This document shows positions 6,505 through 7,537 of a stretch of 7,537 bases of DNA, in pieces (positions within the stretch are counted from its first letter, which is position 1; each line of letters opens with the position of its first letter). The stretch lies in the NCBI GenBank assembly GCA_964527795.1, contig CAZGOS010000154.1:1-7537 (forward strand), in the 5' to 3' direction. This stretch comes from SMXL01 sp964527795 (lineage in GTDB: Bacteria; Bacteroidota; Rhodothermia; Rhodothermales; UBA10348). Below the pieces are notes generated by a model. That model searched no databases, had not been told where the DNA came from, and saw only the letters and a program-made list of their open reading frames with translations. The translations under genes and the position numbers were made by a program.

Positions 6505-7537
6505 ATGAAATACCCCCACCGCCTGGTTCTGGCGTCGATATTCGCCGCCTTTTTTTTCACTAGTTCAGCACAGGGCCAGCTCCCGGGCCTGGACGAAGTC
6601 CCCCCGATTGACCCTGCCGTTCGGACAGGCACATTCGAGAACGGACTGACATACTACATCCGGGCAAATTCAAGACCTGAAAACAGGGCGGAATTGAGGC
6701 TGGTTGTAAACGCCGGTTCGGTCCTCGAGGATGATGATCAGCGTGGCCTGGCCCACCTGCTCGAACACATGGCCTTCAACGGGACCGAACACTTCAAAAA
6801 GCAGGAACTCGTCGAGTATCTGGAGTCGATCGGTATGAGGTTCGGCCCGAACGTGAACGCATTCACGAGTTTCGACGAAACAGTGTATATGCTTCGAGTC
6901 CCGATGGACGACCCGGAGGTTGTAGAAACCGGATTTCAGATTCTCGAAGATTGGGCTCACCTGATAAGCCTCGAGGTGGAGGAAATAGACCTCGAGCGGG
7001 GAGTGGTCATAGAAGAGTGGCGGCTGGGGCGGGGCGCCGCCGCCAGAATGAGAGACAAGCAGTTCCCCATTCTGTTCCGGGGTTCTCGGTACGCCGAACG
7101 CCTTCCAGTCGGGACCTTTGAAAGCCTGCAAGACTTTGAAGTCGGCCGCGTGAGAGATTATTACCAAAAGTGGTATAGGCCGGACTTGATGGCGGTGATA
7201 GCTGTCGGGGATTTTGATGAGGACGTCATAGAGGACATGATCCGGCGTCATTTTGCTTCGATACCTGCAGCAGAAAATCCGGCACCGCGTGAAGTCTTCC
7301 CGGTACCTAACCACGACGAAACGTTGTTCGCGATCGCTTCCGACCCGGAAGCTACTAACTCGCAGATCGCGTTATATCACAAACAGCCATTGCGTATTTC
7401 GACTACCGTCGGCGACTATCGCCAGCAGGTCATCGTTGAAGGCCTGTACAATTCAATGCTGAACAACCGGTTAAACGAGCTTGCGCAATCAGCGGATCCA
7501 CCCTTCGCGTTTTCTGTTTCGGGCCAGGGCCAATTCG
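6505..7537 (+). CDS. Secreted M16 (insulinase/PqqL-like) zinc metalloprotease, N-terminal part, runs off right edge
   Basis: The ATG at 6505 opens a frame that stays open for 344 codons to the window edge. Residues 1-23 form a signal peptide (basic start, FAAFFFTSSA core, Ala-Gln cleavage region), so the enzyme is exported, probably to the periplasm or outer membrane. The catalytic inverted zinc motif HLLEH is at residues 84-88, with metal ligands His84 and His88 and the base Glu87. The third ligand is most likely Glu171 in ERGVVIEEWRLGRG (164-177). NAFTSFDETVYMLRVP (118-133) and the block from RMRDKQFP to YAERLPVG are typical of Bacteroidota M16 proteases. WYRPDLMAVIAVGDFD (about 229-244) closes the first M16 domain, and the second, inactive-type domain has begun by the edge. 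Full-length relatives are about 900-950 residues, so roughly a third is visible. They degrade peptides; the precise substrate is unknown. It is transcribed away from the other genes, so it has its own promoter. Confidence 0.93.
   Translation, partial: MKYPHRLVLASIFAAFFFTSSAQGQLPGLDEVPPIDPAVRTGTFENGLTYYIRANSRPENRAELRLVVNAGSVLEDDDQRGLAHLLEHMAFNGTEHFKKQELVEYLESIGMRFGPNVNAFTSFDETVYMLRVPMDDPEVVETGFQILEDWAHLISLEVEEIDLERGVVIEEWRLGRGAAARMRDKQFPILFRGSRYAERLPVGTFESLQDFEVGRVRDYYQKWYRPDLMAVIAVGDFDEDVIEDMIRRHFASIPAAENPAPREVFPVPNHDETLFAIASDPEATNSQIALYHKQPLRISTTVGDYRQQVIVEGLYNSMLNNRLNELAQSADPPFAFSVSGQGQF

Noticed and set aside
6670..7314. Minus-strand 214-codon frame
   Set aside because: It is antisense to the M16 protease, including its zinc-binding region, and shows no recognisable features.

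Overview
The window most resembles a moderate-GC member of the Bacteroidota, possibly a Rhodothermia or Balneolia-like lineage. The evidence is a small TonB-dependent receptor with an N-terminal carboxypeptidase-regulatory domain translationally coupled to a DUF4249-type lipoprotein, a Bacteroidota-style insulinase-family (M16) zinc protease, and one candidate promoter with a TAnnTTTG-type -7 element. This taxonomic reading comes from family knowledge, not from a database search.

Layout. Positions 1-571 (minus) hold the N-terminal 190 codons of a multihaem cytochrome c of the hydroxylamine oxidoreductase (HAO) family; six CxxCH sites are visible and the gene runs off the left edge. Behind a short gap with a small stem-loop, 657-2342 (minus) encodes a complete ACSF2-type acyl-CoA ligase, probably starting at a GTG with a good Shine-Dalgarno site. 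A roughly 230-base gap at 2343-2569 carries a candidate promoter and a cluster of overlapping short inverted repeats. Next, 2570-3487 and 3484-5760 (both minus) are a DUF4249-type lipoprotein and its TonB-dependent receptor, with the receptor upstream and an ATGA overlap between them. The stretch 5761-6504 has no intact gene. Its left half (about 5801-6150, minus) is a decayed amidohydrolase whose conserved blocks are still readable in different frames. Its right half is unassigned. From 6505 to the right edge (plus) lies the N-terminal 344 codons of a secreted M16 zinc protease.

How the genes relate. The receptor and lipoprotein form a two-gene operon that probably makes one outer-membrane uptake or surface complex with an unknown substrate. 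The dead amidohydrolase ends about 40 bases upstream of the receptor on the same strand, so it may once have been co-transcribed. The acyl-CoA ligase, HAO-like cytochrome and protease are not obviously linked to that pair or to each other. I found no CRISPR array, tRNA, rRNA, insertion sequence or clear new system. The observations most worth checking are the HAO-like cytochrome and the amidohydrolase relic.
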